NCBI RefSeq assembly: GCF_021431925.1
Contig: NZ_CP090371.1
Span: 2,822,088-2,886,087 of the forward strand
Source of the DNA: Halobaculum sp. CBA1158
Lineage (GTDB): Archaea; Halobacteriota; Halobacteria; Halobacteriales; Haloferacaceae
Reading direction: 5' to 3'
DNA length: 64,000 nucleotides
A program made the translations under genes and the position numbers. The notes beneath the pieces were generated by a model. It made no database searches, was not told the DNA's origin, and worked only from the letters and a program-made list of their open reading frames with translations. This document shows positions 25,235-35,574 of the stretch, piece by piece. Positions within the stretch are counted from its first letter, which is position 1. Every line of letters begins with the position of its first letter.

Positions 25235-26173
25235 ATGACGACACCGCCGGCGGGTCCCCTCGGCGAGCGAGCCGATCGAGGCGAGCGAGCGGGACGGCCC
25301 GACCGAACCGATCGGAACGATCGAGGCGACGCCGAGGCGACGACCGCCCCGGTTTCGGCCGAACGACGGGTGGCGTACACCGAGTACGGATCGCCCGACG
25401 GCGCGCCCGTCGTGTTCCTCCACGGGACGCCGGGATCGCGCCTGCTCGGCGGACTGTTCGATTCGGTCGCCGCGGACGCCGGAGTTCGACTGCTCGCGCC
25501 CGATCGCCCGGGATACGGCAGGTCGCCGCCGTGGACCGGCCGGTCGGTTTCCGACGGCGCTCGGATCGTCGCCGCGGTCCTCGACGACGCCGGCGTCGCC
25601 GAGGCCGACCTCCTGGCGTTCTCCGGGGGCGCGCCGTCCGCGTTCGCGACAGCGGCGACGCGCCCGGACCGCGTCGGCCGGGTGGAGGTGGTCGCCGGCG
25701 CGCCGCCGCCCGGGATCGTCGACCACCGCCCGGCGGTACAGGCGGTCCTCGGCGGACTGGCGACGACGACGCCCACGCTTCTCCGGGGTCTCCTCGGCGG
25801 CCAGGCGTGGCTCGCGCGACGCCTCGATCCGTCGTTCGTCGTGGGGCAGTACACGACCGGCGATCCGGCGGAGGCCGTCCCCGAACGGACCGCGGCGATC
25901 GTTCGCGAGGACTTCCTCGAGGCGTTCTCGCGCTCCCGTCGCGGTGCGGTCACGGAGTTTCGCCACGCGGCGGACGGCTGGGACGTCGATCCCGAGGCGG
26001 TTCACGCCGAGGTCCGACTGTGGCACGGCAGCGACGACGCGAACGTCCCGATCGACGGGGCTCGTCGCCTCGCGTCGACGCTCCCGGCCGCCCGGCTCCG
26101 GGTGATCGACGGTGCTGATCACCTCCAGACGCTGCTTCGGGCCGCGCCGGCGGTCCTGAGGGGCGAGTCGTGA
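25235..26173 (+). CDS. Alpha/beta hydrolase
   Basis: A protein of about 312 residues with an alpha/beta hydrolase fold: oxyanion loop HGTPGS, nucleophile elbow AFSGGAPSA (Ser), acid residue in GSDDANVP and catalytic His in DGADHLQTLL. The N-terminal 40 residues are an Arg/Asp-rich extension. The substrate is not evident; esterases and epoxide hydrolases share the fold. The ATG at 25235 is the most downstream candidate that keeps the family core. Two ATGs upstream are possible, and a TATA-like AATAAAA at about 25171-25177 does not choose clearly. Confidence 0.8.
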   Translation: MTTPPAGPLGERADRGERAGRPDRTDRNDRGDAEATTAPVSAERRVAYTEYGSPDGAPVVFLHGTPGSRLLGGLFDSVAADAGVRLLAPDRPGYGRSPPWTGRSVSDGARIVAAVLDDAGVAEADLLAFSGGAPSAFATAATRPDRVGRVEVVAGAPPPGIVDHRPAVQAVLGGLATTTPTLLRGLLGGQAWLARRLDPSFVVGQYTTGDPAEAVPERTAAIVREDFLEAFSRSRRGAVTEFRHAADGWDVDPEAVHAEVRLWHGSDDANVPIDGARRLASTLPAARLRVIDGADHLQTLLRAAPAVLRGES

Positions 26174-26298
26174 AGGGCGAGTCGCGAGGGGCGAGTCGCG
26201 AGGGGCGAAGGCGGCCCGCGGGAGCGGCCTCGCTCGACCGGTCGGACACGATCACGGGGGTTGATACGCCGATCGGTCCGATCCCGTTCGACGCCGGC

Positions 26299-26943
26299 AT
26301 GAAACGCGTCCAGATCTCGACGACGTATCCGGACCGCCTCATCCACCCGCTTCACCGGCGGGTCATCGAGGGGGAGGCCCTGACTCGGGCGGAACTGCTG
26401 ACGTGGAGCCCCACGGCGGACGCGACGACGCTGTTCTGGTGTGACGGGGAACTCGCGGCGACCGAGCGGGCCGTCGACGCCGTCGAATCGGTGGTGGACA
26501 GCAGACTCGTCGCTGACGGCGACGGGACCTACGCGTTCCTCAGACAGGACGACTACGAGTTCGCGTCGTCGATCCTGGAGGCGGTCTCGGACGCGCGGGT
26601 GGCGTTTCTCCCGCCGGTCGTCTTCCGCGAGACGGGCGACGTTCGGTTCGAGGCGGTCGGAGAGCCGGCGGCGCTCAGCGACTTCCACGGGGAGCTGTCC
26701 GAGTTGGGCGAGGCCGCCATCGAGCGGGTCCACGCGTTCGAGCGGAGCCGCTCGCCCTCGCGGCTCACCGACCGACAGCGGGCCGCGCTGGAGGCAGCCG
26801 CCGCGACCGGCTACTACGAGATACCAAGGGAAGGCACGGTCGCGGACGTGGCGGAGGCCCTCGAATGTTCGACGAGCACGGCCGGGGAGTTGCTCCGGAA
26901 GGCGGAGGGCGCTGTGATCCGAGCGTTCCTCGCGTCCGAGTGA
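26299..26943 (+). CDS. Bat-type HTH-10 transcription regulator
   Basis: A protein of about 214 residues. Its C terminus is the HTH-10 (bacterioopsin activator) domain: [21 protein letters not shown], then [24 protein letters not shown]. The N-terminal 150 residues form the accessory sensor-like domain seen in haloarchaeal regulators of this type. It probably binds DNA as a transcription activator with unknown targets. The start is the ATG at 26299, consistent with the family beginning MKRVQIS; the frame is open upstream through a GGGCGAGTCG repeat region. Confidence 0.8.
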   Translation: MKRVQISTTYPDRLIHPLHRRVIEGEALTRAELLTWSPTADATTLFWCDGELAATERAVDAVESVVDSRLVADGDGTYAFLRQDDYEFASSILEAVSDARVAFLPPVVFRETGDVRFEAVGEPAALSDFHGELSELGEAAIERVHAFERSRSPSRLTDRQRAALEAAAATGYYEIPREGTVADVAEALECSTSTAGELLRKAEGAVIRAFLASE

Positions 26944-27079
26944 TCACGTCCGTCGCTGTTGCGGTCGCCGTCGCCACCGCTGTTGCCGGCGCATCGTCGC
27001 CATCCTCTCCGTCGCCATCGACACCGTCGCCGTTCCCGGCTCCGACAGTTTAAACCCGAGAACCCCGCTACCTCGGGTA

Positions 27080-29581
27080 ATGAAACCCTCCGACGTGTCG
27101 ACGCTCCCCGACGGCGTCCCCGAGGCGCTGGAGGCGGAGGGGATCGCGGAGCTGTATCCGCCGCAGTCGGCGGCCGTGGAGGCGGGCGTCGCCGACGGCG
27201 ACAGCGTCGTCGCCTCCGTGCCGACCGCCTCGGGCAAGACGCTGATCGCCGAGCTGGCGATGCTGTCGTCGATCGCCCGGGGCGGGAAGGCGCTGTACAT
27301 CGTCCCCCTGCGGGCGCTCGCCAGCGAGAAGAAGACCGAGTTCGAGCGCTGGGAGGAGTTCGGCGTCGACGTGGGCGTCTCCACCGGCAACTACGACTCC
27401 GACGGCGAGTGGCTCGCCTCCCGCGACCTCATCGTCGCCACCAGCGAGAAGGTCGACTCGCTGGTCCGCAACGGCGCGCCGTGGGTGGACGACCTCACCT
27501 GCGTCGTCGCCGACGAGGTCCACCTCGTCGACGACTCCGGCCGCGGCCCGACGCTGGAGGTCACTCTCGCGAAGCTCCGGCGGATCAACCGAAATCTCCA
27601 GGTCGTCGCGCTCTCGGCGACGGTCGGCAACGCCGACGAGGTGGCCGGCTGGCTCGACGCCGAACTCGTCGAGTCCGACTGGCGGCCGATCGACCTCCGG
27701 ACGGGCGTCCACTACGGCAGCGCGATCAACTTCGACGACGGCAGCCAGCGGGAGGTGTCCGTCGGGACGGGACAGAAGCCCGAGGCGGCGCTGGTCGCCG
27801 ACGCCCTCGACGAGACGGTCGACGGGACCCGCGGCTCCTCGCTGGTGTTCGTCAACTCCCGACGCAACGCCGAGGGCGCGGCCAAGCGCCTGACGGGCGT
27901 GACCGACACGCGGCTGGAGCCGGAAGAACGGGCCGAACTCGACGAGTTGGCCCGCGAGATCCGCGACGCCTCCGACACCGACACCGCCGTCGATCTGGCC
28001 GACTGCGTGGAGACGGGCGCGGCGTTCCACCACGCCGGCCTCTCGAGCGAGAGCCGGTCGCTCGTCGAAGACGCCTTCCGCGACCGGCTGATCAAGTGCG
28101 TCTGCGCGACGCCGACGCTCGCGGCCGGCGTCAACACGCCCGCCCGCCGGGTGATCGTCCGGGACTGGCGCAGGTACGACGGCGAGTTCGGTGGGATGCA
28201 GCCGCTCGACACCCTGGAGGTCCACCAGATGATGGGCCGGGCGGGCCGTCCCGGGCTGGACCCCTACGGCGAGGCGGTGCTGCTCGCGAACGACCGCGAC
28301 ACCATGGACGAACTGTTCGAGCGCTACCTCTGGGCCGAGCCGGAGGCGGTCCGGTCGAAGCTCGCGGCCGAGCCCGCGCTGCGGACGCACGTGCTCGCGA
28401 CGGTCGCCTCCGGGTTCGCCACCACCCGCAGTGGACTGCTCGAGTTCCTCGACCAGACGCTGTACGCCAGCCAGACCGACGACGACGATCGGCTCGCGAC
28501 CGTCACCGACCGGGTGCTGGAGTACCTCGCTGCCAACGACTTCCTCGAGCGCGACGGCGACACCCTCACCGCGACGGGGATCGGACACACGGTCTCGCGG
28601 CTCTACCTCGACCCGATGTCCGCCGCGGAGATCGTCGACGGCCTTCGCGAGGGCGTCGAGTCCGGCGGGACGGACGCGGCCGAGTCGCCGGCGCGGACCC
28701 GCCCGAGCGACGACGGGGAGGCCCCCGACGACGCCGAGGTCGGTTTCGTCACCGGGAGCGACCTCGCGGCCGAGGCGGACGGCGACGCGGACAGCGGGGG
28801 CGAACCGGACAGCAGAAGCGACGCGGGCGGCGACGGAGAACACACCGTCGGGGACGGTCCGACGCTGTCGGCGTTGGGGCTGTATCACCTCGTCGCGCGG
28901 ACGCCCGACATGTACCAGCTCTACCTGAAGTCGGGCGACCGCGAGACGTACGAGGAGCAGTTCTACGAGCGCGAGCCGGAGTTCCTCGGTCACGCCCCCT
29001 CGGAGTTCGAGGACGTGGCGTGGGAGGACTGGCTGGCGGCGCTCAAGACCGCCCGGCTGCTGGAGGACTGGGCGAGCGAACTCGACGAGGACACCATCGC
29101 CGAGCGGTACGGCGTCGGCCCGGGCGACATCCGGGGGAAGGTCGACACCGCCGAGTGGCTGCTGGGCGCGGCCGAGCAGCTCGCGAGCGAACTCGACCTG
29201 CCGGCGGTGCGGGACGTTCGCGCGGCGAGAAAACGGGTCGCCGACGGCGTCCGCGAGGAGCTGCTCGACCTCGTCGGCGTGCGCGGCGTGGGCCGAAAGC
29301 GCGCCAGGCGGCTGTTCGAGGCGGGCATCGAGACCAGCGCGGAGCTTCGCGAGGCCGACAAGTCCGTCGTCCTCGGCGCGCTCCGCGGGCGCGAGAAGAC
29401 CGCCGAGAACGTCCTGCAGGCGGCCGGGAGACAGGACCCCTCGATGGACGGCGTCGAGGCCGACGACGACGCGACCGCGAGCGCCGTCGCCGCCGACGGC
29501 GACGGAGAGAAGGGTGAGACCAGCGGCGGGGAGCGCGGGGACGCCGACGACGGACAGGCGACTTTCGGTGATTTCTCGTGA
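27080..29581 (+). CDS. hel308: ATP-dependent DNA helicase Hel308
   Basis: This 833-residue superfamily 2 helicase starts with the Hel308 N-terminal block and Q-motif region ([12 protein letters not shown]). It has motif I PTASGKT, motif II ADEVH (DExH), motif [28 protein letters not shown] and motif [14 protein letters not shown]. Winged-helix and ratchet domains follow, then a helix-hairpin-helix [14 protein letters not shown]. Hel308 acts on stalled forks and D-loops. An acidic insert (about 535-600) is halophile-specific. The last residues GQATFGDFS resemble a PCNA-interacting peptide. A TATA-like AGTTTAAAC lies about 29 nt before the ATG. The Cgi121 gene overlaps the stop. Confidence 0.93.
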   Translation: MKPSDVSTLPDGVPEALEAEGIAELYPPQSAAVEAGVADGDSVVASVPTASGKTLIAELAMLSSIARGGKALYIVPLRALASEKKTEFERWEEFGVDVGVSTGNYDSDGEWLASRDLIVATSEKVDSLVRNGAPWVDDLTCVVADEVHLVDDSGRGPTLEVTLAKLRRINRNLQVVALSATVGNADEVAGWLDAELVESDWRPIDLRTGVHYGSAINFDDGSQREVSVGTGQKPEAALVADALDETVDGTRGSSLVFVNSRRNAEGAAKRLTGVTDTRLEPEERAELDELAREIRDASDTDTAVDLADCVETGAAFHHAGLSSESRSLVEDAFRDRLIKCVCATPTLAAGVNTPARRVIVRDWRRYDGEFGGMQPLDTLEVHQMMGRAGRPGLDPYGEAVLLANDRDTMDELFERYLWAEPEAVRSKLAAEPALRTHVLATVASGFATTRSGLLEFLDQTLYASQTDDDDRLATVTDRVLEYLAANDFLERDGDTLTATGIGHTVSRLYLDPMSAAEIVDGLREGVESGGTDAAESPARTRPSDDGEAPDDAEVGFVTGSDLAAEADGDADSGGEPDSRSDAGGDGEHTVGDGPTLSALGLYHLVARTPDMYQLYLKSGDRETYEEQFYEREPEFLGHAPSEFEDVAWEDWLAALKTARLLEDWASELDEDTIAERYGVGPGDIRGKVDTAEWLLGAAEQLASELDLPAVRDVRAARKRVADGVREELLDLVGVRGVGRKRARRLFEAGIETSAELREADKSVVLGALRGREKTAENVLQAAGRQDPSMDGVEADDDATASAVAADGDGEKGETSGGERGDADDGQATFGDFS

Positions 29582-30120
29582 GGCTCGTCGAGGGGACGGC
29601 GCGGATCGACGACCTCGACGACTTCCTCGGGGAGTTGACCGCGATCGGCGCGGCGACCGACTGCACCGTCCAGGCGTTCGACGCCCGGTACGTCGTCGAC
29701 CGCGCGCACCTCGAACGGGCGCTCGAACGCGCCGACCGCGCCATCGCGCGCGGCGAAAACGTCGCCCGCGACCGCGGCGTCGAGGTCATGCTGTACGCCG
29801 CCGGCCGTCGCCAGATCGACCGCGCGCTCGCGATGGGCGTCGAGGAGGGCGAGGGGCCCGTCGTGGTGCTCGTCGCCGCCGACCCGGAGACGGAGACGGC
29901 GACGGGGACCGGGGCGGGACGCGACGACGAAGGGGAGCGGGAACGGGCGGCCGCCGACCGCGTCCGCGACCTGCTCGACCCGGGCGAGGCGCTCGGGGAG
30001 TACGACGAGGCGGTCGTGCGCGACTACTTCGACGTGACCGACGCCGAGTTGGCGGCGACCGCCGGCACGCTCGCGGACGTGATCCACGAGCGCGTCGCGC
30101 TGCTCGACGTGCGGAAGTGA
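29578..30120 (+). CDS. cgi121: KEOPS complex subunit Cgi121
   Basis: This 180-residue protein has the Cgi121/CGI-121 pattern: a small N-terminal strand-helix core, [19 protein letters not shown], and [21 protein letters not shown], ending in a C-terminal [10 protein letters not shown] helix. KEOPS makes the t6A modification of tRNA; Cgi121 binds Bud32 and tRNA. The GTG start overlaps the Hel308 stop (GTGA), so the two are translationally coupled, a common arrangement in haloarchaea. An acidic insert lies between the last two family blocks. Confidence 0.85.
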   Translation: MRLVEGTARIDDLDDFLGELTAIGAATDCTVQAFDARYVVDRAHLERALERADRAIARGENVARDRGVEVMLYAAGRRQIDRALAMGVEEGEGPVVVLVAADPETETATGTGAGRDDEGERERAAADRVRDLLDPGEALGEYDEAVVRDYFDVTDAELAATAGTLADVIHERVALLDVRK

Positions 30121-30245
30121 GGAGGCGAGGTCCCGGGAGAGCGCAGAGCCGAACGCGGGCCGGTCGCGCCTCGCGAGCGCGGAGCCGTCCGCCGTCGTTC
30201 CTCGTCTGCGGTCACCCCTCGTCCGCAGTCACTCGCGGTCGGCGA

Positions 30246-31622
30246 TCACTCCTCGTCGGCGTCGTCGGCAGCGTCGCCGGCGGGGGAGTCGTCACCGAGA
30301 GAGTCGTCGCCAGGAGAGCCGTCGCCGGGAACGTCGCCGGCACCGTCGCCGTCGACCGCGGCCGTCCGCTGGAGGAACATGCGCCGGATGCGCTCGCCGT
30401 CGATCTGTTCGATCGTCACGGCGACGCCGTCCAGGTCGATCCGTTCGTCCGCACGCGGGACGCGACCGAGGCGGTGGTAGACGTAGCCGGCGAGCGTCTC
30501 CGCCCCGGCGGGCGCGTCGGCCGCCATCGCCGTGTCGAAGACGGCGTCGATCCGGTTGAGGAACACGTCGCCGCGGACCATCACGCCGTCGGCGACCGTG
30601 CGGACGCTGGCCTCGACGCCGGCGTCGAACAGGTCGCCGACGACCTCCTCGAGCACGTCACCGACCGTGACGATCCCGACGACATCGCCGTCGTCGCCGG
30701 CGACTATCGCCATCCGAACGCGCTCGTCTTGCATGCGCGTCAACAGCGCGTCGATCGGCTCGCCGCGCGACACGGTCAGCGTCGGCGTCGCGAGGCGTTC
30801 GACGGGCACGGACTCGTCGAGCGCGAGCGTCCGCTCCAGGTCGCGCAGGTCGACGATACCCCGGGGCTCGTCGAGCGACCCGTCGTACACCGGGAGCCGC
30901 GTCACGCGCTCGTCGGCCGCCAGCGTCGCCGCGTCGCGGATCGAGGTCGCGGCGTCGACGGCGACGACGTTCTCACGCGGCACCATCACGTCACCGGCGG
31001 TGATCGTGTGGAGGCCCAGCACCGACTCCACCATCGCCCGCTCGTCGGCGTCGATCTCGCCGCCCCGCTCGGCCGTCCGCGCCAGCGCCGCCAACTCGTC
31101 GCGGGTGACGTACGGGGCCTCGATCCCCGCTTCGCCGCCGACGGCCGCACTCAGCCGCCGGGTCACCGCGTCGAACGCGCTCACGACCGGGCCGGCGGCG
31201 CGCTGGAAGCGGCGGAGCGTCGGAGCCGACCGGAGCGCCCAGGACTCGGCGTTCGCCACGCCGTAGGACTTGGGGACGATCTCGCCGAACACCAACACGA
31301 CGACGGTGAGCAGCACCGTCGACACGGTCACCGCAACGCCGGCAGGGAACGCGGCCACGAGGATCGCCGTCGCCACCGACGACATGGCGATGTTGACGAC
31401 GTTGTTCCCGACGAGGATCGTCACGAGCAGCCGGTGGGGGTCCGAGCGCAACGCCTCCAGCACGGCTCCGGGACCACCGCGTTCGGCCAGGACGCCGATT
31501 CGGTGGCGCTCCACGCTGAATATCGCGATCTCGCTGCTGGAGAAGAACGCCGAGCACGCGAGCAACACGAAGATGAGCCCCGAGCCGACGACGGGCAACG
31601 AGAGCGGATCGAATGCGGCCAT
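30246..31622 (-). CDS. CNNM/CorC-type membrane protein (DUF21, CBS pair, transporter-associated domain)
   Basis: A protein of about 458 residues. The N-terminal DUF21 membrane domain (about 1-175) has SAFFSSSEIAIFSVERHRI and VFGEIVPKSYG. It is followed by a pair of CBS domains with DVMVPRENVVAVDA and RLPVYDGS, and a C-terminal CorC/HlyC domain with GYVYHRLGRVPRADERI. It belongs to the putative magnesium or cation transport regulators, and the CBS pair probably binds adenosine nucleotides. The C terminus ends in an acidic Asp/Gly-rich tail. The ATG at 31622 gives the start of the first membrane helix; a TATA-like CGATTTACG lies about 26 nt upstream. Confidence 0.85.
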   Translation of the reverse strand: MAAFDPLSLPVVGSGLIFVLLACSAFFSSSEIAIFSVERHRIGVLAERGGPGAVLEALRSDPHRLLVTILVGNNVVNIAMSSVATAILVAAFPAGVAVTVSTVLLTVVVLVFGEIVPKSYGVANAESWALRSAPTLRRFQRAAGPVVSAFDAVTRRLSAAVGGEAGIEAPYVTRDELAALARTAERGGEIDADERAMVESVLGLHTITAGDVMVPRENVVAVDAATSIRDAATLAADERVTRLPVYDGSLDEPRGIVDLRDLERTLALDESVPVERLATPTLTVSRGEPIDALLTRMQDERVRMAIVAGDDGDVVGIVTVGDVLEEVVGDLFDAGVEASVRTVADGVMVRGDVFLNRIDAVFDTAMAADAPAGAETLAGYVYHRLGRVPRADERIDLDGVAVTIEQIDGERIRRMFLQRTAAVDGDGAGDVPGDGSPGDDSLGDDSPAGDAADDADEE

Positions 31623-31713
31623 ACCACGAGCGTGACGCGGGGGACGTAAATCGGTCCGGGGCAGCGACGGTCTCGCGACGGCGACGCTCTGCCGAGGCGG
31701 TCGAGATCCGTAC

Positions 31714-31734
31714 ACCCCTTCGTTTCGTGTGGAA
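31714..31734 (-). other. Isolated origin recognition box (ORB)-like sequence
   Basis: Read on the minus strand this 21-bp site starts TTCCACACGAAACGAAGG and ends in GGGGT. It agrees with the best ORB of the origin at the right end of the window at 19 of 21 positions, and it has the G-string. It stands alone between the CNNM-type gene and tRNA-Gln; no second box or flanking AT-rich tract is apparent within about 100 bp. Confidence 0.6.
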
Positions 31735-31784
31735 ACCGCCGTACTACGCCCGTAGTTTCGTCGAGTAGAAACGGCCGAGAGAAG

Positions 31785-31858
31785 TAGTCCATCCTGGATT
31801 CGAACCAGGGTCGTTGCCCCCAGAAGGCAACAGGATTGGCCAGCTACCCCAATGGACT
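31785..31858 (-). tRNA. tRNA-Gln (CUG anticodon)
   Basis: On the minus strand the sequence folds into a complete cloverleaf. Acceptor arms AGTCCAT/ATGGACT pair, the anticodon stem TTGCC/GGCAA encloses the loop TTCTGGG with anticodon CTG, and the T arm CCTGG/CCAGG encloses TTCGAAT. The D arm starts GGGGTAGC. The discriminator base is A. There is no intron. The CUG anticodon reads the Gln codon CAG. Confidence 0.92.
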
Positions 31859-32191
31859 GCCACGTCGCCGGTCCGCGTTCGGATCTCGGCATCGGACGTA
31901 TGCCGCTGGGAGTTATGAGTGTTGCGAAGTCGGGAGGGGGCGACGGCGGTCGGCGATCGACGGCCGTGCCGGAAGCGCGGAACCAGCGCGGACGCGACGT
32001 TCCATGAAATCCACGATCTACCACGTACTCCGAAAACAGAGTCAAATATATCGGCCGGTATCCGAAAAATAATCTCAAACCACCGAATCAACATCACCAT
32101 TTTCTGTTGTGTTGAGTCAGATATCCGGCGAATTCCTTCACAATGCGATAGCTTATCAGTCTCCGTTGGCCTTGGGAAGATGTGACGCGAT
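31859..32191. other. Spacer with AT-rich right half
   Basis: No supported gene in about 333 bp. The left part is GC-rich and follows the tRNA-Gln gene. The right part (about 32030-32170) is AT-rich, with CAAATATATC and AAAAATAATC stretches and GCTTATC nearer the next gene. It probably holds the promoter of the DUF1028-transporter operon. Confidence 0.6.
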
Positions 32192-32917
32192 ATGGGAGAG
32201 CGTAACAAAGACGAGTATCGGACGGACGGGTTCGTGCCCGGGACGTTCTCGATTTCGGCCCACGACCCGGAGGCCGACGAGTTCGGCGTGGCGGTCAGCA
32301 CGGCGCTCGTGGGCGTCGGCGCGCTGTGTCCGTTCGTGAGCGAGAACGCCGCGGTGGCGACGCAGTCGTTCGTGAACGTGTCCCACGGGGCCAACGCCGT
32401 GGACATGGCCGACCGGGGCGTGAGCGTTCCGACGGCGTGTGACGCGCTGTTGGAGGACGACGAGCACGCGAGCTACCGACAGCTTCACGGCATCGACGCC
32501 GACGGACGCACGTTCGCCTTCAGCGGCGACGACTGCGTCGACTGGTACGGTCACCTCGAGCGGGACGACCACACCGTCGCGGGCAACATGCTCGACAACG
32601 GCGACGTGATCGAGGAGATCAGCGAGACGTTCACCGAGGCGGAGGGAGAACTCGCCGAGCGACTCATGACCGCGCTCGAGGCCGGCCAGGGGGCCGGCGG
32701 CGACAAACGCGGGAAGATCAGCGCCGCGCTGCTGGTCCACTCGCCGGACCCGAAACTGTACCACAACCTCCGCATCGACAACTCCGACGACCCCGTGGGG
32801 GACCTGCGCGAGGCGTTCGAGTTGGGCAAGCAGACGGAGCGTGACCTGCCCGCGTCGACCGATGAGATGCTCGGGGAGTACCCCGACGAGATACTCGACT
32901 TCGGACTGAAGTACTGA
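32192..32917 (+). CDS. DUF1028 family protein
   Basis: A 241-residue soluble protein starting MGERNKDEYRT with TFSISAHDPEADEFGVAVSTALVGVGALCPFV, VATQSFVN and GGDKRGKISAALLV. DUF1028 has an N-terminal-nucleophile-like fold and is frequently encoded next to peptide transporters or gamma-glutamyltransferases. Here it precedes a complete oligopeptide ABC system by 10 bases, implying a joint operon and a role in peptide or amino-acid derivative metabolism. The catalytic activity is not established. Confidence 0.85.
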   Translation: MGERNKDEYRTDGFVPGTFSISAHDPEADEFGVAVSTALVGVGALCPFVSENAAVATQSFVNVSHGANAVDMADRGVSVPTACDALLEDDEHASYRQLHGIDADGRTFAFSGDDCVDWYGHLERDDHTVAGNMLDNGDVIEEISETFTEAEGELAERLMTALEAGQGAGGDKRGKISAALLVHSPDPKLYHNLRIDNSDDPVGDLREAFELGKQTERDLPASTDEMLGEYPDEILDFGLKY

Positions 32918-32927
32918 CGAATCCACA

Positions 32928-34601
32928 ATGAGCGACGACACCACATTCGACCCGACAGACATCGACCGCCGCCGCTTCCTGAAGGCCACGGGCCTCGCGG
33001 GAGCCGGCGGAATGACCACCATCGCCGGCTGCTCCGGCGGCGGCGACGGCACCGAGACACCGACCGACGGCTCCGGCGACGGCGACAGCGACGCCACGCC
33101 GGCGGAGACCGAGGACCCCGGCGAGGTCCAGGAGGGCGGGAGGCTCATCTGGGGACACAGCGAGGTCACGCAGAACCTCGACATCCACCAGACCGCGACG
33201 GCGAGCACCGGCCGGTTCCTCAACAGCGTCTACGACGCCCTCGTCGGCCTGACGAGCGACCTGGAGCTGTCCACGGATCCCGACATCCAGAGCCCGGGCC
33301 TCGCGACCGACTGGGAGGTCAGCGACGACCTCATGACGTACACGTTCACGCTCCGCGAGGGGGTCACGTTCCACGACGGGACGGAGCTCACCGCGGAGGA
33401 CGTGAAGTACAGCTACGACCGGATCGCGAATCCGGACACCGGCGCGATCATGCAGTTCGTCTTCGGCTCGACCGAGTCCGTCGAGGTCGAGGACGACTAC
33501 ACGGTCGTCGTCAACCAGTCCGAGCGGTACCAGCCGTTCCTCCGGCAGCTGGCGTTCTCCGGCACGTCGATCGTGCCCGCGGACTCCGGGGACCAGATCG
33601 GCGACGAACCGATCGGGACCGGCCCCTTCCAGTTCGTCATGCGCCAGCAGGGGAACCGCGCGGAGCTCGAGGCGTTCGACGACTACTGGGGAGAGGGACC
33701 GTACCTCGACGCCGTCGAAGAGCGGACCGTCACCGACCCCGACAGCCGACTCACCGGGATCGAGGAGGGGGACTTCGACCTCATCAACGACATCCCGCTC
33801 GACGACGTCAACGACGTGGTCGGGAACGACAGCGACGACCTCAAGACGCGGACGTGGTCGCCGCTGTCGTGGGCGTTCCTCAACATGAACAACACCGAGC
33901 CGCCGTTCGACGACCCCGACTTCCGCAAGGCCGTCGACTTCTGCATCGACAAGCAGGGGCTCGTCGAAGGGGCGCTGTTCGGGAACGGCGAGCCGACCGC
34001 GAGCCCGAGCTTCCCGGCCAGCGCGTTCCGTAACGAGGAGATCTCCCCCCGCGAGCAGGACTTCGACCGCGCGGCGGAGCTGTTCGAGCAGTCCGAGTAC
34101 GACGTCGACGAGTTCGACATCACGTTCAAGGTGACCACGAACTACCCATGGCACGTCGACGCCGCGACGATCCTCCAGCAGTACTTCCAGCAGGCGGGGC
34201 TCAACGTGGAGATCCAGCAGCTGCAATGGAGCGACTGGCTCTCGCAGGTGTTCACGAACCAGGACTTCACCCTCTCGATGGTGAACTTCTTCACCTTCTG
34301 GGAGCCGGCGTACCTGTACACGTCGATGTGGACGAGCGACGGCTCGTTCAACTTCCGCGGATACGCCAGCGACGAGTACGACCAGGCCGTCGTCAACGCC
34401 GCACAGGCGGACAGTCGGGAGGACGCCATTCCGCACTACCAGGAGGCGCAGTCGATCATCCACGAGGACGTGCCCGACGTGATGCTGTGGTTCCGCGACG
34501 GGACGGTCGCAGCGAAGAACGACGTCTACGGACTCGACACGGTCCTCTCGCCGAACAACAGCGAACTCAACTTCGGCCGGGTATGGCTGGATCAGTCGTG
34601 A
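32928..34601 (+). CDS. Oligopeptide/dipeptide ABC transporter substrate-binding lipoprotein
   Basis: A 557-residue solute-binding protein of family 5. The N terminus carries a twin-arginine motif DRRRFLKATG followed by a lipobox AGCSGG near residue 35, so it is exported by Tat and lipid-anchored. Family features include GGRLIWGHSEVTQNLDIHQT, AEDVKYSYDRIANP, DEPIGTGPFQF and the later hinge sequences. It delivers peptides or similar substrates to the following permeases. An acidic Gly/Asp linker follows the lipobox. It is the first gene after DUF1028 in the operon. Confidence 0.9.
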   Translation: MSDDTTFDPTDIDRRRFLKATGLAGAGGMTTIAGCSGGGDGTETPTDGSGDGDSDATPAETEDPGEVQEGGRLIWGHSEVTQNLDIHQTATASTGRFLNSVYDALVGLTSDLELSTDPDIQSPGLATDWEVSDDLMTYTFTLREGVTFHDGTELTAEDVKYSYDRIANPDTGAIMQFVFGSTESVEVEDDYTVVVNQSERYQPFLRQLAFSGTSIVPADSGDQIGDEPIGTGPFQFVMRQQGNRAELEAFDDYWGEGPYLDAVEERTVTDPDSRLTGIEEGDFDLINDIPLDDVNDVVGNDSDDLKTRTWSPLSWAFLNMNNTEPPFDDPDFRKAVDFCIDKQGLVEGALFGNGEPTASPSFPASAFRNEEISPREQDFDRAAELFEQSEYDVDEFDITFKVTTNYPWHVDAATILQQYFQQAGLNVEIQQLQWSDWLSQVFTNQDFTLSMVNFFTFWEPAYLYTSMWTSDGSFNFRGYASDEYDQAVVNAAQADSREDAIPHYQEAQSIIHEDVPDVMLWFRDGTVAAKNDVYGLDTVLSPNNSELNFGRVWLDQS

Positions 34602-34614
34602 GTTCGACCGTGAT

Positions 34615-35574
34615 ATGAGCCTGGCACGCTACGCGGCTCGCCGAACCGTCTTCCTCATCGGAACGCTGTTCGGTGCCTCAGTCATCACCTTCGCGCTCGT
34701 GAACGTCCTCCCGGGCGACGTGGCGGTGATGATCCTGGGCACGAGCGGGAGCCCAGAGCAGGTAGAGACGCTCCGCCAGCAACTCGGGTTGAACCAGCCG
34801 GTGTACGTCAGGTACATCGACTGGATCGTCGGCGTCCTCCAGGGGGACCTCGGCAGGTCGCTGCGCTTCGGCGACCCCGTGGCGACGCTCATCGCCCAGC
34901 GGTTCCCCGCGAGCGCGTTCCTCGCGGTGTCGGCGCTGACGATCGCCGTCCTCGTCGCGATCCCGATGGGGATCGTCGCAGCGGTCGAGCAGAACACCTG
35001 GAAGGACTTCCTGACGAGCATCGCCGCGTTCGCCGGGATCAGCCTCCCGAACTTCTTCTGGGGGATGGTGTTGATACTGCTCATCGCGAGCTACGCCTCC
35101 CTGTTACCGCCCTCGGGCTACGTCAGCCCCTTCGAGGACTTCCAGGCCGCGGTCGCGCACGTCCTCCTGCCGGCGGGCGCACTCGGGTTCAGCCTGATGG
35201 CGCACATCACGCGGATGACGCGGTCGTCGCTCATCGAGGAACTCCGCTCCGGGTACATCAACCTCGCCAAGATGAAGGGGCTGTCGAGTCGCCGGATCGT
35301 GCTTCGGCACGCGCTTCGAAACGCGTTCCTCCCGGTACTGACGGTGATCGGCTTTCAGCTCGGATTCCTGTTCGGCGGGATCATCATCATCGAGCAGCTG
35401 TTCGCGTACCCCGGGCTCGGCAGGCTGGCGTTCAACGCCCTGCTCAACCGCGACGCGCCGCTCATCCAGGGGTCGGTGCTCACCATCGCGGTCGTGTTCA
35501 TGACGAGCAACCTCGTCGTCGACCTCCTGTACGCCGTCATCGACCCGCGGGTCACCGCTGGAGGTGAGGCCTGA
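34615..35574 (+). CDS. ABC transporter permease, DppB type
   Basis: A 319-residue integral membrane protein with six hydrophobic segments, including the N-terminal SLARYAARRTVFLIGTLFG. Its cytoplasmic EAA-like loop reads AKMKGLSSRRIVLRHALRNAFLPVLT. It pairs with the DppC-type permease to form the channel. The ATG follows the binding-protein stop by about 12 bases. Its own stop overlaps the next start (TGATG). Confidence 0.92.
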   Translation: MSLARYAARRTVFLIGTLFGASVITFALVNVLPGDVAVMILGTSGSPEQVETLRQQLGLNQPVYVRYIDWIVGVLQGDLGRSLRFGDPVATLIAQRFPASAFLAVSALTIAVLVAIPMGIVAAVEQNTWKDFLTSIAAFAGISLPNFFWGMVLILLIASYASLLPPSGYVSPFEDFQAAVAHVLLPAGALGFSLMAHITRMTRSSLIEELRSGYINLAKMKGLSSRRIVLRHALRNAFLPVLTVIGFQLGFLFGGIIIIEQLFAYPGLGRLAFNALLNRDAPLIQGSVLTIAVVFMTSNLVVDLLYAVIDPRVTAGGEA

